A program made the translations under genes and the position numbers. From assembly GCF_002584985.1 (NCBI RefSeq), contig NZ_NUPZ01000040.1:186001-250000 (forward strand): a stretch of 64,000 nucleotides of DNA. Reading direction: 5' to 3'. This document shows positions 8,683 to 19,244 of this stretch, in pieces. The notes under the pieces were generated by a model. That model made no database searches. It was given only the letters and a program-made list of their open reading frames with translations, and was not told the origin of the DNA. This stretch comes from Bacillus sp. AFS029637 (lineage in GTDB: Bacteria > Bacillota > Bacilli > Bacillales > Bacillaceae_G). Positions within the stretch are counted from its first letter, which is position 1, and the number at the start of each line of letters is the position of its first letter.

Positions 8683-9435
8683 TCACCTACTTTCGTTTGT
8701 CGAATCCACATAATCAATAAGAACAAGGGTGATGTTATCTTCCCCGCCACGATCATTTGCCAATTGAATGAGACGTTGTCCCTTACTTTCAATCTGTTCA
8801 TTTAACTGTAAAATTTGTTTCATATCAGCAATAGAAACTTTATTAGATAATCCATCAGAGCAAAGAAGTAACTGATCATCTTCTTCTAGCACCAATGTTT
8901 TAACATCTAATCCGACTTTCTCTTCTGTCCCTAATGCCCGTAACAAAACATTCTTTTTCGGGTGATATTCTGCATCTTCCTTTGAAATTTCACCATGTTT
9001 CACAAGTTCGTTTACAAGGGAATGATCTTCCGTTACAAGCGCCATTTCACCCTCTGATACCATATAGCAGCGACTATCTCCTATATGACCTATTGTCACA
9101 AAGGTTGGTGTACAAATTGCTATTATAAGTGTTGTTCCCATGCCATTACATTCTACATGTTGCTTAGAGTATTCATGTATACGTTCATTAATAATTCCAA
9201 CACTTGTATGTAACCACTCTTCTACTTTTTTCGGCTTATTCATATTATGCGTTTGCTTCCAATAATCATGGAATAATTGAATAGCCATCGAGCTAGCTAC
9301 ATCACCAGCTCGATGCCCCCCCATTCCATCTGCTACTACCGCTAAAATATTTCCATCTAAATTGTGAAAAACTCCTGCACTATCTTCATTATGTTGACGA
9401 ACTTTTCCTTTATCTGATAGAAACACGGCTTTCAT
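8683..9435 (-). CDS. prpC: PP2C-type protein phosphatase PrpC
   Basis: Mn-dependent phosphatase that reverses PrkC phosphorylation. The 250-residue PP2C fold has HNEDS (15-19), [15 protein letters not shown] (34-48) carrying metal-binding Asp36, [14 protein letters not shown] and the terminal [11 protein letters not shown]. The open frame extends 26 codons further upstream inside rlmN, but ATG at 9435 has GAGGTGACGAG directly ahead and gives the normal N-terminus [14 protein letters not shown]. It starts four bases after the rlmN stop and ends nine bases before the chosen prkC start, indicating one operon. Confidence 0.95.
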   Translation of the reverse strand: MKAVFLSDKGKVRQHNEDSAGVFHNLDGNILAVVADGMGGHRAGDVASSMAIQLFHDYWKQTHNMNKPKKVEEWLHTSVGIINERIHEYSKQHVECNGMGTTLIIAICTPTFVTIGHIGDSRCYMVSEGEMALVTEDHSLVNELVKHGEISKEDAEYHPKKNVLLRALGTEEKVGLDVKTLVLEEDDQLLLCSDGLSNKVSIADMKQILQLNEQIESKGQRLIQLANDRGGEDNITLVLIDYVDSTNESR

Positions 9436-9439
9436 CTCG

Positions 9440-10528
9440 TCACCTCGTCTCTTCTTTACGCTCCTTCGCACGCAACTGACCGCAGGCAGCATCAATATCA
9501 TGACCTTGTTCACGGCGAATCGTTACATTCACTCCACGATCTTTTAGCGTCTTTTCAAATAAGAAAATTTGCTCACGTGGTGTTCGTACATAATCGCGTT
9601 CAGGTACGTAGTTTACCGGAATTAAGTTCACATGACATTTTACACCTTTTAAGAGCGCAGCAAGTTCTTCAGCGTGCTCAACTTGGTCGTTTTCTCCTCC
9701 AAATAATCCATATTCAAATGTAATACGACGCCCTGTTCTATTTACATAGTATTTAATAGCTTCCATTAAATCAGGTAGCTTATAAGCACGGTTAATCGGC
9801 ATTAATTTTGAACGTAATTCTGAATTTGGAGCATGCAATGAAATCGCAAAATTAATTTGTAAATCTTCTTCAGCAAACTTATAAATTTTCGGGATAATTC
9901 CACTCGTCGAAACTGTCATATGTCTCGCACCGATATGAAGACCTTTTTCATGGTTAGTGATGCGTAAAAAGCTCATTAAATTATCGTAGTTATCAAATGG
10001 TTCTCCAATTCCCATAACAACAAGAGAACTTACACGTTCTGATGTTTCATCAAGCGCACGTTGCACCTCTACTACTTGCGCTACGATTTCTCCAGCTTCT
10101 AAGTTTCGTTTTAACCCACCAAGTGTAGAAGCACAGAACGTACATCCAATACGACAACCAACTTGCGTTGTTACGCAAATGGAATTTCCATATTCATGTC
10201 GCATTAGTACCGTTTCAATAGAATATCCATCATATAACTGGAATAAGAATTTAATTGTCCCATCCGAAGACGTTTGTTTTACTAACGTGTTTAATGTAGT
10301 AATATCAAAGGAATTCGACAATTTATCACGCAATCCTTTAGAAAGGTTTGACATATCCTCATAATTTTTTACACGTTTTTTATATAACCAGTCAAAAATT
10401 TGTCCAGCACGGAACTTTGGTTCACCTTGTTCCTTTAACCAATCTTGCATTTCATGAATTTGTAATGAGTAAATTGATGGTTTTTTCGTTTCTACATTTT
10501 TCTTTTGTTTTCTTACAGTCGTTTCCAT
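9440..10528 (-). CDS. rlmN: 23S rRNA/tRNA (adenine-C2) methyltransferase RlmN
   Basis: Radical-SAM enzyme that methylates C2 of A2503 in 23S rRNA and A37 in some tRNAs. The 362 residues include the radical-SAM cluster Cys125, Cys129 and Cys132 in [23 protein letters not shown], and a C-terminal catalytic cysteine in DIDAACGQL. It lacks the Cfr features associated with resistance, as far as can be judged by eye. It follows rsmB by four bases, continuing the rRNA-modification pair. Confidence 0.96.
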   Translation of the reverse strand: METTVRKQKKNVETKKPSIYSLQIHEMQDWLKEQGEPKFRAGQIFDWLYKKRVKNYEDMSNLSKGLRDKLSNSFDITTLNTLVKQTSSDGTIKFLFQLYDGYSIETVLMRHEYGNSICVTTQVGCRIGCTFCASTLGGLKRNLEAGEIVAQVVEVQRALDETSERVSSLVVMGIGEPFDNYDNLMSFLRITNHEKGLHIGARHMTVSTSGIIPKIYKFAEEDLQINFAISLHAPNSELRSKLMPINRAYKLPDLMEAIKYYVNRTGRRITFEYGLFGGENDQVEHAEELAALLKGVKCHVNLIPVNYVPERDYVRTPREQIFLFEKTLKDRGVNVTIRREQGHDIDAACGQLRAKERKEETR

Positions 10529-10532
10529 GATG

Positions 10533-11867
10533 CTACACCTTCTTCCTTAAACAAGCAATATAAAAGCCATCTGTTGCAAAATAATGCGGTAAAATTTGTA
10601 CTTGACCTTCATCAATATACGGACTTAACTTTTCTGGCATACGCTCTTTTATCGTAGTATCCCACTCAAATTCAGGATTCTCTTGTAAAAATCGCGCTAT
10701 TACTTGTTCATTTTCTATTTTTTCAATTGTACACGTACTATAAACAAGGCGACCACCTTGTTTTAATAACGGTGCTATTTTTTCTAGTATGGCAAGTTGA
10801 ATCGTCGATAATCTTTCACTATCGCCTTTATCTTTACCTAACTTAATATCAGGTTTACGTCTAATTACACCAAATCCAGAACATGGTGCATCTACTAATA
10901 TTTTATCAAACGTTTCATTTGCAAAATGCTCTTGCACTTTTCTAGCATCTAATGCCTTTGTTTCTACATTCTCTAAACCAAGGCGATCTGCTTGTTGTTT
11001 AATTAAACGCACTTTGTGTGCATGTAAATCAAGAGACATGACCTTACCAGTTCCTTTTAGTCGCTCTGCGATATGCGTTGTTTTTCCGCCCGGAGCAGCA
11101 CAACTATCTAGAACTACATCTCCCTCATTCGGTTCTAAAGCACGTGCTACAAGCATAGAGCTTTCATCTTGAATAGAAAGAAAACCTTTTTTGAACGCAT
11201 CTGTGTGCGCTACATTCCCTCTTTCAATTTGAATTGCATCATCTGACAAATCACCACGTTTTGCTTCTATACCTTCACTTGCCAATAACTCAATTGCTTC
11301 TGCTACTGTTATTTTATCAACATTTACACGCGCTGTTGGTACAGGTGGTAACATGTTTACTTCACACATTTTCTCTGCAGTTTCTAAACCATATTCTGAA
11401 GTCCACTCTTGTACAAGCCAAACTGGATGACTTGTTGCAATTGCAAGACGTTCTACTGGATCCTTGATTTCATCTACAGAAGGTACACCTTCCCTTTGAA
11501 TCGAACGTAATACACCGTTCACCATACCAGCAATTCCTTTATGCCCACGGCGCTTTGCAATCTCAACCGCTTCATGAATAGCCGCTCTTTCTGGCACTCG
11601 GTCTAAATAAATCATTTGATATAAAGATAAGCGAAGCAATACTCTTACCCAAGCCTCAACCTTCTTTTTTAAAAAAGGTTGTAAATAATAATCTAATGTG
11701 TCACGACGTTGAATCGTTCCATATACAATTTCAGTTAACAAACCAATATCTTTTCTATCAATTGTACTTTTTTCAATTATATTATTTAAAAGTAAGTTAC
11801 TGTATGCACCACTTTTTTCTACTTGAATTAAACCATCAAGAGCTAACTCACGAACATTTTGTCTCAT
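10533..11867 (-). CDS. rsmB: 16S rRNA (cytosine-967-C5) methyltransferase RsmB
   Basis: SAM-dependent m5C methyltransferase. The N-terminal NusB-like RNA-binding domain (about 1-130) is followed by the Rossmann catalytic domain with [12 protein letters not shown] (254-265). The two catalytic cysteines are in DAPCSG (Cys329) and YSTCT (Cys379). 444 residues, full length. Its ATG overlaps the fmt stop by four bases (ATGA), showing translational coupling. The order fmt-rsmB-rlmN is conserved in bacilli. Confidence 0.96.
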   Translation of the reverse strand: MRQNVRELALDGLIQVEKSGAYSNLLLNNIIEKSTIDRKDIGLLTEIVYGTIQRRDTLDYYLQPFLKKKVEAWVRVLLRLSLYQMIYLDRVPERAAIHEAVEIAKRRGHKGIAGMVNGVLRSIQREGVPSVDEIKDPVERLAIATSHPVWLVQEWTSEYGLETAEKMCEVNMLPPVPTARVNVDKITVAEAIELLASEGIEAKRGDLSDDAIQIERGNVAHTDAFKKGFLSIQDESSMLVARALEPNEGDVVLDSCAAPGGKTTHIAERLKGTGKVMSLDLHAHKVRLIKQQADRLGLENVETKALDARKVQEHFANETFDKILVDAPCSGFGVIRRKPDIKLGKDKGDSERLSTIQLAILEKIAPLLKQGGRLVYSTCTIEKIENEQVIARFLQENPEFEWDTTIKERMPEKLSPYIDEGQVQILPHYFATDGFYIACLRKKV

Positions 11868-12808
11868 TCATTTTCTCCTAACTTCGTTCCAATTTCAGGT
11901 TTTGTACCACGTAAAAATTGCGAACAACTCATACGCTTTTTACCAGAAGGTTGCAACTCAGTAATTTTAACACCCGTTTCATTACTAGTTGCTACAACAA
12001 AACCGTCTTCTTCGATCGCAACAATCGTACCTGCTTCAGCAGCTTCGACTACGGGTACTTTTTCTCCCCACCATACTTTAACAACTTGTCCCGCTAAAGT
12101 CGTATAAGCAACTGGCCACGGATTCAATCCGCGAATGTGATTGTATACTTCCTCACCTGTTTTTGTCCAATCGATTTTTTCTTGCTCACGTTTTATATTA
12201 TATGCAAATGTTACTTCTTCTTCGTTTTGTTTAATTGGCTCTAACTTACCTTGAATTAATAACGGTACTGTTTTAGATAGAAGGTGTGCCCCAGCTTCAC
12301 TTAACTTATCAAATAATGAGCCTGTCGTTTCACGCTCGTCAATTTCCACTTCCACTTGCGTTAAGATATCACCAGCATCCAATTTTTCTACCATGTACAT
12401 AATTGTAATACCTGTTTTTTCCTTACCTTCCATAATTGCATAATGAATTGGTGCACCACCACGAAGTTCTGGAAGTAAAGAGGCATGGACGTTAATACAT
12501 CCATACTTTGGTGACTCTAAAATTTCATTTGGTACAATTTGACCGAACGCAGCTGTTACAATTAAATCGGGCTCTAGCGCCAATACTTTTTCATATTCGT
12601 CTTTTTCACGAATTCTTAACGGTTGTAACACCGGGATACCATGTTTTTCTGCTTCAACTTTAACAGGTGTAGGTGTTAATACCTTTTTTCTGCCTACCGG
12701 ACGATCGGGTTGTGTCACAACACCTACTACATCATAACCATCTTCGATAAGACGACGAAGCACCGGCACTGAAAAGTCCGGTGTTCCCATAAATACAACT
12801 TTTATCAT
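11864..12808 (-). CDS. fmt: Methionyl-tRNA formyltransferase
   Basis: Formylates initiator Met-tRNA using 10-formyl-THF. The 314 residues show MGTPDFSVP at the N-terminus and the catalytic Asn106, His108 and Asp144 in [15 protein letters not shown] and KLDAGDI. The C-terminal tRNA-binding domain includes [10 protein letters not shown]. Sits with def, which later removes the formyl group, 22 bases apart: a classical start-of-translation pair. Confidence 0.97.
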   Translation of the reverse strand: MIKVVFMGTPDFSVPVLRRLIEDGYDVVGVVTQPDRPVGRKKVLTPTPVKVEAEKHGIPVLQPLRIREKDEYEKVLALEPDLIVTAAFGQIVPNEILESPKYGCINVHASLLPELRGGAPIHYAIMEGKEKTGITIMYMVEKLDAGDILTQVEVEIDERETTGSLFDKLSEAGAHLLSKTVPLLIQGKLEPIKQNEEEVTFAYNIKREQEKIDWTKTGEEVYNHIRGLNPWPVAYTTLAGQVVKVWWGEKVPVVEAAEAGTIVAIEEDGFVVATSNETGVKITELQPSGKKRMSCSQFLRGTKPEIGTKLGENE

Positions 12809-12830
12809 TCAAAAACCGCTCCTTTAATGC

Positions 12831-13301
12831 CTATTCTAATTCGTTTTCTTCGTAATATCTCGTCACTTTAGATGTAAATAATACACCGTGTAAATGATCG
12901 ATTTCATGCTGAATGGCACGCGCTAAAAAACCTTCCGCCTCTAATAAAAATACTTTACCACGACGATTTTGCGCTCTTACTTTAATATAATCGGCACGCT
13001 CCACTTCACCATAAAGTCCCGGGAAGCTTAAACAGCCTTCGGGACCTACTTGTTCACCACGTTTTTCTAGGATGGCTGGATTGATTAACTCGATTTTTCC
13101 CGTATCATCGCCAATATCAACTACGGCTACTTGTAAGCTTACACCTACTTGAGGCGCAGCTAAACCAACTCCATCCGCAATTAACATTGTTTCATGCATA
13201 TCTTTTAACAATTTCACCAACTTTTTATCAAAGTTAATTACTCGTTCACATGGTGTTTCTAACACTTCATTTGGATGCTTTACTATTTCTAAAACTGCCA
13301 T
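12831..13301 (-). CDS. def: Peptide deformylase (type I)
   Basis: Metal enzyme removing N-formyl from nascent proteins. The 156-residue product has the three signature motifs: GVGLAAPQVG (44-53), EGCLS (88-92) and HEIDH (132-136). Cys90, His132 and His136 bind the Fe or Zn ion. Start MAVLEIVKHPNEVLE has GGAGG upstream, only 11 bases after priA. Bacilli usually carry a second deformylase elsewhere in the chromosome. Confidence 0.97.
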   Translation of the reverse strand: MAVLEIVKHPNEVLETPCERVINFDKKLVKLLKDMHETMLIADGVGLAAPQVGVSLQVAVVDIGDDTGKIELINPAILEKRGEQVGPEGCLSFPGLYGEVERADYIKVRAQNRRGKVFLLEAEGFLARAIQHEIDHLHGVLFTSKVTRYYEENELE

Positions 13302-13312
13302 ATTTCCCTCCG

Positions 13313-15718
13313 CTACATTAACATTGTTGGATTAAAATCAATTGAGATTTGTAGCTCTTTTTGCATTTCTGCTTGATAATGTTCATTTACCATTTTGAGC
13401 ACGTTCTTTAAGTTTGGTTCCCGTTTGTATTTTATCATGCATTGATAACGATATCTATCTTTTATCCTTGGAATTGCTGAAGCAACTGGTCCTAATACCA
13501 TTGTCTGCTGTGTGCAATGCATGCGCAATTGACCGACAATTTTTTCCGTCACTTGCACTGCCTTTAATAATTCCGGATGAGATACAGTTACAAGTACAAC
13601 GTAGTAATAAGGTGGATATTGTCTCGTTCGTCTCATTTGCATTTCTTGGTCAAAGAACACATCATATTGTTGGTTCTTCGCTAACTCTATACTGTAATGT
13701 TCTGGCGTATACGTTTGAATTACAACTTCCCCTGGCAATTCATGTCTACCTGCTCGCCCACTCACTTGCGTCAATAACTGATATGTCTTTTCACTTGCCC
13801 GAAAATCGGGTAAGTGAAGCATCGTATCTGCAGTTAAAACTCCAACGAGCGTCACTTTCGGAAAGTCTAATCCTTTCGCAATCATTTGTGTTCCGAGTAA
13901 TATATCTGCTTTTTCTTCCCCAAACGCCTTTAATAATTTTTCATGCATTCCTTTACGGCTTGTCGTATCTACATCCATTCGAATGACTCGTGCCTCTGGA
14001 AATAGTTTTGTAATTTCTTCTTCTACCTTTTGTGTACCTGTACCAAAGAAACGAATATATGTACTTTGACAAGCCGGGCACGCAGATGGCATATTCTCTT
14101 CGTAACTGCAATAATGACATTTTAAACGATGGTTCATTTTATGATATGTCAGCGAAATATCACAATGCGGACATTGTACAACATAACCGCAATCACGACA
14201 CATAACAAATGTAGAATGACCTCTTCTATTTAAAAAGAGTACCATTTGTTCTTTCTTCTCTAATCGATCTGCTATTTTTTCATGCAATGCCTTGGAAAAC
14301 ATTGATCGGTTCCCATCACGAAGTTCCTCACGCATATCAACAATCTCTACAGTTGGTAAAGCTTGTTCATTCATACGTTTTTCCATCGTTAGCAGTTCAT
14401 AAACACCCTTTTTGGCTCTTGCAAACGATTCAAGCGTAGGTGTTGCACTACCAAGAACGATAGGACATTTATGATATTGTCCTCTCCACACAGCTACATC
14501 TCTTGCATGATATCGCGGATTATCTTCTTGCTTATAACTCGATTCATGCTCTTCATCGATAATAATAATTCCTAAATTTTCAAAAGGAGCAAAGACAGCT
14601 GAACGCGCACCAACTACGACTTTTACTTCTTTTCTTAAAATCTTACGCCATTCATCATACTTTTCTCCAACAGACAGCGCACTATGAAGAACCGCAACTT
14701 GCGAGCCAAATCTACCTTTAAAACGATCTACCATTTGAGGCGTTAGCGCAATTTCAGGAACAAGTACAATAGCTTCTTTTCCTTTTTTGAGCACTGCCGC
14801 TATAGATTGTAAGTATACCTCTGTCTTTCCACTTCCTGTAACACCATATAGTAAAAATGGATTGTAAGTTTCATTTGTAATTGATGATAAAATCGGTGTA
14901 ATGACTTGTTTTTGTTCCTCAGTAAGTGGAAATGGGTTCGTTTGTTCAAAATCATCATCGTCATACGGATTTCGGTATACTTCCACATACTTTTCTGAGA
15001 TTAGCCCCTTTTTAACAAGTGCTTTTATTGGAGCATCTGTTATTTGTAATTCTTCTGTTATCACTTTCAATGGTACACTTTTATAATTTTCCACAAAATA
15101 ATAGAGTACATCTTGTTGTTTTTTACTTTTCAGTTCAAATGCTGCCAATTCCAATTTATCTTCTGGCAACTCCGGCTGAACTACTCTTTGTTTCTTCTTC
15201 TGTACTTTATCCTTCACTTGATAAACGACTTCAATCGTGCCATTTTTAATTTCTTGTTGAATCGTGCGGTATAGATGTGGCTGCGCCTCGATAGCTTCCC
15301 AGTCTATCGCTTCTTTGTCCTGAAATAAAAACAGTAGTTCAGGTGCTACTTCTTCTTGTTTGCGAAGTTGTAGACGCTTTTTATACGTTGCTTTTATCGC
15401 CGTTGGAAGCATAACTTGAAAAGCTGAAATCATATAACATAACGTTTCACTTGTAAGCCAATATCCAAGCTTTAATAATTCCTCATTTAAAACCGGTGTT
15501 ACATCTAATATTTCATGGATTGTCTTTAATTTTGTACTTTCTACATCAACCGAATCTTTAATCTCAATAATAAATCCTTGCAATTTCCTTGGGCCGAACG
15601 GAACAACTACACGCATTCCTGTCTGGACAATATCTTCCCATTTTTTAGGGATAATATAATCAAATGGGCGATCTGTCTGACGAGCCGGTACATCAACAAT
15701 TACACTTGCAAATTTCAT
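13313..15718 (-). CDS. priA: Primosomal replication restart helicase PriA
   Basis: DEAH helicase that reloads the replicative helicase at collapsed forks. The 801 residues comprise an N-terminal DNA-binding part (FDYIIPKKW), Walker A GVTGSGKTEVY near 288-300, IIIDEEHESSYKQ near 390, and the eight-cysteine zinc region (CRDCGYVVQCPHC, then CHYCSY and CPAC) near 506-555. Helicase motifs V-VI include GTQMIAKGLDFP and QVSGRAGR. Its start overlaps the coaBC stop by four bases. All key residues are present. Confidence 0.97.
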   Translation of the reverse strand: MKFASVIVDVPARQTDRPFDYIIPKKWEDIVQTGMRVVVPFGPRKLQGFIIEIKDSVDVESTKLKTIHEILDVTPVLNEELLKLGYWLTSETLCYMISAFQVMLPTAIKATYKKRLQLRKQEEVAPELLFLFQDKEAIDWEAIEAQPHLYRTIQQEIKNGTIEVVYQVKDKVQKKKQRVVQPELPEDKLELAAFELKSKKQQDVLYYFVENYKSVPLKVITEELQITDAPIKALVKKGLISEKYVEVYRNPYDDDDFEQTNPFPLTEEQKQVITPILSSITNETYNPFLLYGVTGSGKTEVYLQSIAAVLKKGKEAIVLVPEIALTPQMVDRFKGRFGSQVAVLHSALSVGEKYDEWRKILRKEVKVVVGARSAVFAPFENLGIIIIDEEHESSYKQEDNPRYHARDVAVWRGQYHKCPIVLGSATPTLESFARAKKGVYELLTMEKRMNEQALPTVEIVDMREELRDGNRSMFSKALHEKIADRLEKKEQMVLFLNRRGHSTFVMCRDCGYVVQCPHCDISLTYHKMNHRLKCHYCSYEENMPSACPACQSTYIRFFGTGTQKVEEEITKLFPEARVIRMDVDTTSRKGMHEKLLKAFGEEKADILLGTQMIAKGLDFPKVTLVGVLTADTMLHLPDFRASEKTYQLLTQVSGRAGRHELPGEVVIQTYTPEHYSIELAKNQQYDVFFDQEMQMRRTRQYPPYYYVVLVTVSHPELLKAVQVTEKIVGQLRMHCTQQTMVLGPVASAIPRIKDRYRYQCMIKYKREPNLKNVLKMVNEHYQAEMQKELQISIDFNPTMLM

Positions 15719-16920
15719 AAACGATCATCTTCCAACATCATTTCGATTTGCTTTAATATTTCACGAGCAACCTCTTTCTTTGTTAAAAGTGGCAACTCAA
15801 TAACTTCTCCATCTTTTCTATACATTGTTACAATATTCGTATCTGTACCAAATCCAGCTCCTTGCGCCTTTACATCATTCGCAACAATCATAGTTGCATT
15901 TTTCTCACGTAATTTTTTCGTTGCGTATTCCTCTACGTTTGTTGTTTCAGCCGCAAAACCGATAAGTAACTGTTTGTCCTTCATCTCACCTAACGTTTTT
16001 AAAATATCTACTGTTCTCTCTAATTCAATTACAGCATCACCATTTTTCTTTTTCATTTTATTATCATGAACATATTTCGGACGATAATCTGCAACTGCTG
16101 CTGTTTTGATAACAACATCTACATTTTGATAAAGTTGAAGAACCGCTTCTAACATATCTTGTGCAGATTCCACTTGTATCGTTGTTACATGTAATGGAGG
16201 ATTTAGTGCTGTCGGTCCTGAAACCAGGATGACATCCGCCCCTAATTTTGCTGCCTCCTCTGCGATTGCATATCCCATTTTCCCAGAAGAAAAATTCGTC
16301 ATAAAGCGAACGGGATCAATCTTTTCGCGTGTCGGGCCAGCAGTTATTAATATTCTTTTTCCTTGCAATGGCTTTTGTTCCGAGAAAGCCTCCTCTAACC
16401 GTGCAATAATTGCTTCAGGTTCTTCTAATCTTCCTTTCGCTACATAACCACACGCTAAAAAGCCTTCCCCAGGCTCAATAAATGTATATCCTAACGTTTT
16501 TAACGTCATCATATTTTTTTGAACAATTTTATTTTCATACATATGCACATTCATAGCAGGTGCAATCCACACTGGAGCTATAGTAGCTAACAAAGTAGTT
16601 GTAATCATGTCATCCGCAATACCGCTAGCTAACTTTCCAATACAATTGGCTGTAGCAGGTGCAACAAGCACTACATCTGCCCAATCTGCTAAATCGATAT
16701 GCGCAATAACAGCTGAGTCTTTCTCATCAAATGTATCTGTATATACATCATGGCGAGAAAGGGCTTGAAATGTAAGAGGCGTAACAAACTTCATTGCCGA
16801 CTCACTCATCATTACTTTTACAATAGCACCAGCTTGTGTCAATTTACTCGTTAACGCAGCCGCTTTAAAAACCGCGATGCCTCCTGTTACACATAGAAGT
16901 ATCTTTTTCCCTTTTAGCAT
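15715..16920 (-). CDS. coaBC: Bifunctional CoaBC: phosphopantothenoylcysteine synthetase/decarboxylase
   Basis: Two successive steps of coenzyme A synthesis in one 401-residue protein. The CoaC flavoprotein half (about 1-185) has His74 in AHIDLADWAD, PAMN (121-124) and Cys157 in GFLACGYVAKG. The CoaB half starts near ITAGPTREKIDPVRF (192 on) with a lysine-rich MKKKNGD segment near 288. GAGGACGAG precedes ATG. It lies after the gmk-rpoZ terminator, so it probably has its own promoter, although no clear box stands out. Confidence 0.96.
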   Translation of the reverse strand: MLKGKKILLCVTGGIAVFKAAALTSKLTQAGAIVKVMMSESAMKFVTPLTFQALSRHDVYTDTFDEKDSAVIAHIDLADWADVVLVAPATANCIGKLASGIADDMITTTLLATIAPVWIAPAMNVHMYENKIVQKNMMTLKTLGYTFIEPGEGFLACGYVAKGRLEEPEAIIARLEEAFSEQKPLQGKRILITAGPTREKIDPVRFMTNFSSGKMGYAIAEEAAKLGADVILVSGPTALNPPLHVTTIQVESAQDMLEAVLQLYQNVDVVIKTAAVADYRPKYVHDNKMKKKNGDAVIELERTVDILKTLGEMKDKQLLIGFAAETTNVEEYATKKLREKNATMIVANDVKAQGAGFGTDTNIVTMYRKDGEVIELPLLTKKEVAREILKQIEMMLEDDRL

Positions 16921-17010
16921 ATGACTCGTCCTCTTTCTTTTTCAAACTTATAATACCGAAATAGAATTTTCAGCTCGTCAGTACCAATATTTCATCCTAT
17001 CGTAAAAAAA

Positions 17011-17038
17011 TAACAACCTACTTGTAAATAGGTTGTTA
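17011..17038 (-). terminator. Terminator after rpoZ
   Basis: Ten-bp perfect stem TAACAACCTA/TAGGTTGTTA followed on the minus strand by seven T's. Ends the remA-gmk-rpoZ unit before coaBC. Confidence 0.88.
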
Positions 17039-17091
17039 CCGTTACATAGAAAATTATATAGTCTATGTTTTTAATTGTCGAAGGCAAAGTC

Positions 17092-17304
17092 TTATTCAGC
17101 TACTTTATCTTCACTTGGTACGTATTTTAACACTTCTGCATCGATTTCTTCTAATGCTTTACCTACACATTTATGAGAAACAGGTTGTTCAATAACACAA
17201 TTATTAGCAAGTTGCATTTCACGCGCACGCTTTGCAGCTACTGTTACAAGTGTATATTTAGAATCGATTTTTGTTAATAATGAATCAATTGATGGATTTA
17301 ACAT
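17092..17304 (-). CDS. rpoZ: RNA polymerase omega subunit
   Basis: Small omega subunit (70 residues) that stabilises the beta-prime subunit. [29 protein letters not shown] contains the conserved RPB6/omega helix with AAKRAREM. Two bases separate it from gmk, an arrangement common across bacteria and linked to ppGpp physiology. Length matches the Bacillus group. Confidence 0.96.
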   Translation of the reverse strand: MLNPSIDSLLTKIDSKYTLVTVAAKRAREMQLANNCVIEQPVSHKCVGKALEEIDAEVLKYVPSEDKVAE

Positions 17305-17306
17305 AA

Positions 17307-18201
<895 letters not shown>

Positions 18202-18269
18202 AGTTTGCGCCTCCTAGTAAGTCTATCCGATTTCTCCACCACGTATAACTTTATATATTTTTTTGAAAG

Positions 18270-19145
18270 CTACTCAATATTTTGTACTTGTTCACGAATT
18301 TTTTCAAGGTTATTTTTCATTTCTACCACATATTTTGAAATTGTTAAGTCATTTGCCTTAGAACCAATCGTATTAATTTCTCTATGCATCTCTTGCACGA
18401 TGAAGTCCATTTTCCTTCCAACAGGCTCTTCAATCTGCAGTGTTTCACGAAATTGATCTAAATGACTTTGCAAGCGAACTAATTCCTCATGAATATCACA
18501 ACGCTCTGCAAAGATTGCGACTTCTGTTAGCAATCTTTGTTCATCCAGATCCTGATTATGTAATTCTTTTAAGCGATTCTCTAATCGTTCACGATATTTT
18601 TGTGTAACAATGGGTGCATGTGGAATAATTGCATTTACACAATTGTGAATCTCTTGCAAACGATACGCTATATCTTTATGTAATCGTTCTCCTTCGCCAT
18701 CCCTCATCGTTTTCAACATATGAGCAGCTTGGCGAACAGCCTCATATAAACTGTTCTCAAATTGTTCATTTACATTTTCTATTTCCTCAATTTCAGTCAC
18801 TTCTGGCATTGCCATCAATCGCTCAAGTGTAATAGAATCTTGTAATTGAAATTTTCCTTTTATATCTTCCATAATCGATTGGTACTGCTCAAGAAGCGAC
18901 CAATTCACACTTAATTTTCTTTCAACAAGCCCTTCACCCGTTATACTAATAGACACTTCAATACGTCCGCGGCGAACTTGTTCTGCAATTATTTTACGAA
19001 TTTTGTCTTCAAATACCATCATTTGCTTCGGAAGTCGAATACTCATCTCTAGAAAACGGTGGTTCACCGATTTCATTTCTACTGTAATTTGAAAAGCATC
19101 ACTTTCTACTTTCGATCTTCCAAACCCTGTCATACTAGAAATCAT
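18270..19145 (-). CDS. YicC-family endoribonuclease (YloC)
   Basis: Conserved stress-induced protein of about 291 residues. Starts MISSMTGFGRSKVESD, the canonical family N-terminus, and ends with the conserved MDFIVQEMHREINTIGSKAND motif of the C-terminal DUF1732. E. coli YicC has been shown to be an endoribonuclease, so RNA turnover is the likely role. A longer start (19160) adds MDVIK but lacks a ribosome site; GGATGTGAT precedes the chosen ATG. A 68-base gap separates it from remA. Confidence 0.88.
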   Translation of the reverse strand: MISSMTGFGRSKVESDAFQITVEMKSVNHRFLEMSIRLPKQMMVFEDKIRKIIAEQVRRGRIEVSISITGEGLVERKLSVNWSLLEQYQSIMEDIKGKFQLQDSITLERLMAMPEVTEIEEIENVNEQFENSLYEAVRQAAHMLKTMRDGEGERLHKDIAYRLQEIHNCVNAIIPHAPIVTQKYRERLENRLKELHNQDLDEQRLLTEVAIFAERCDIHEELVRLQSHLDQFRETLQIEEPVGRKMDFIVQEMHREINTIGSKANDLTISKYVVEMKNNLEKIREQVQNIE

Positions 19146-19184
19146 TTTTATCACATCCAAGCCATGAAATAACTCAATGAAAAA

Positions 19185-19210
19185 GGTAATAGAGACAAGG
19201 CTCTACTACC
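19185..19210 (-). terminator. Terminator after the P-type ATPase gene
   Basis: Ten-bp stem GGTAATAGAG/CTCTACTACC (one G-T pair) followed by T's on the minus strand. It closes the cation ATPase transcript 34 bases after its stop. Confidence 0.85.
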
Positions 19211-19244
19211 TTCTGTAAATTATATCACATTTTCATAACATTGA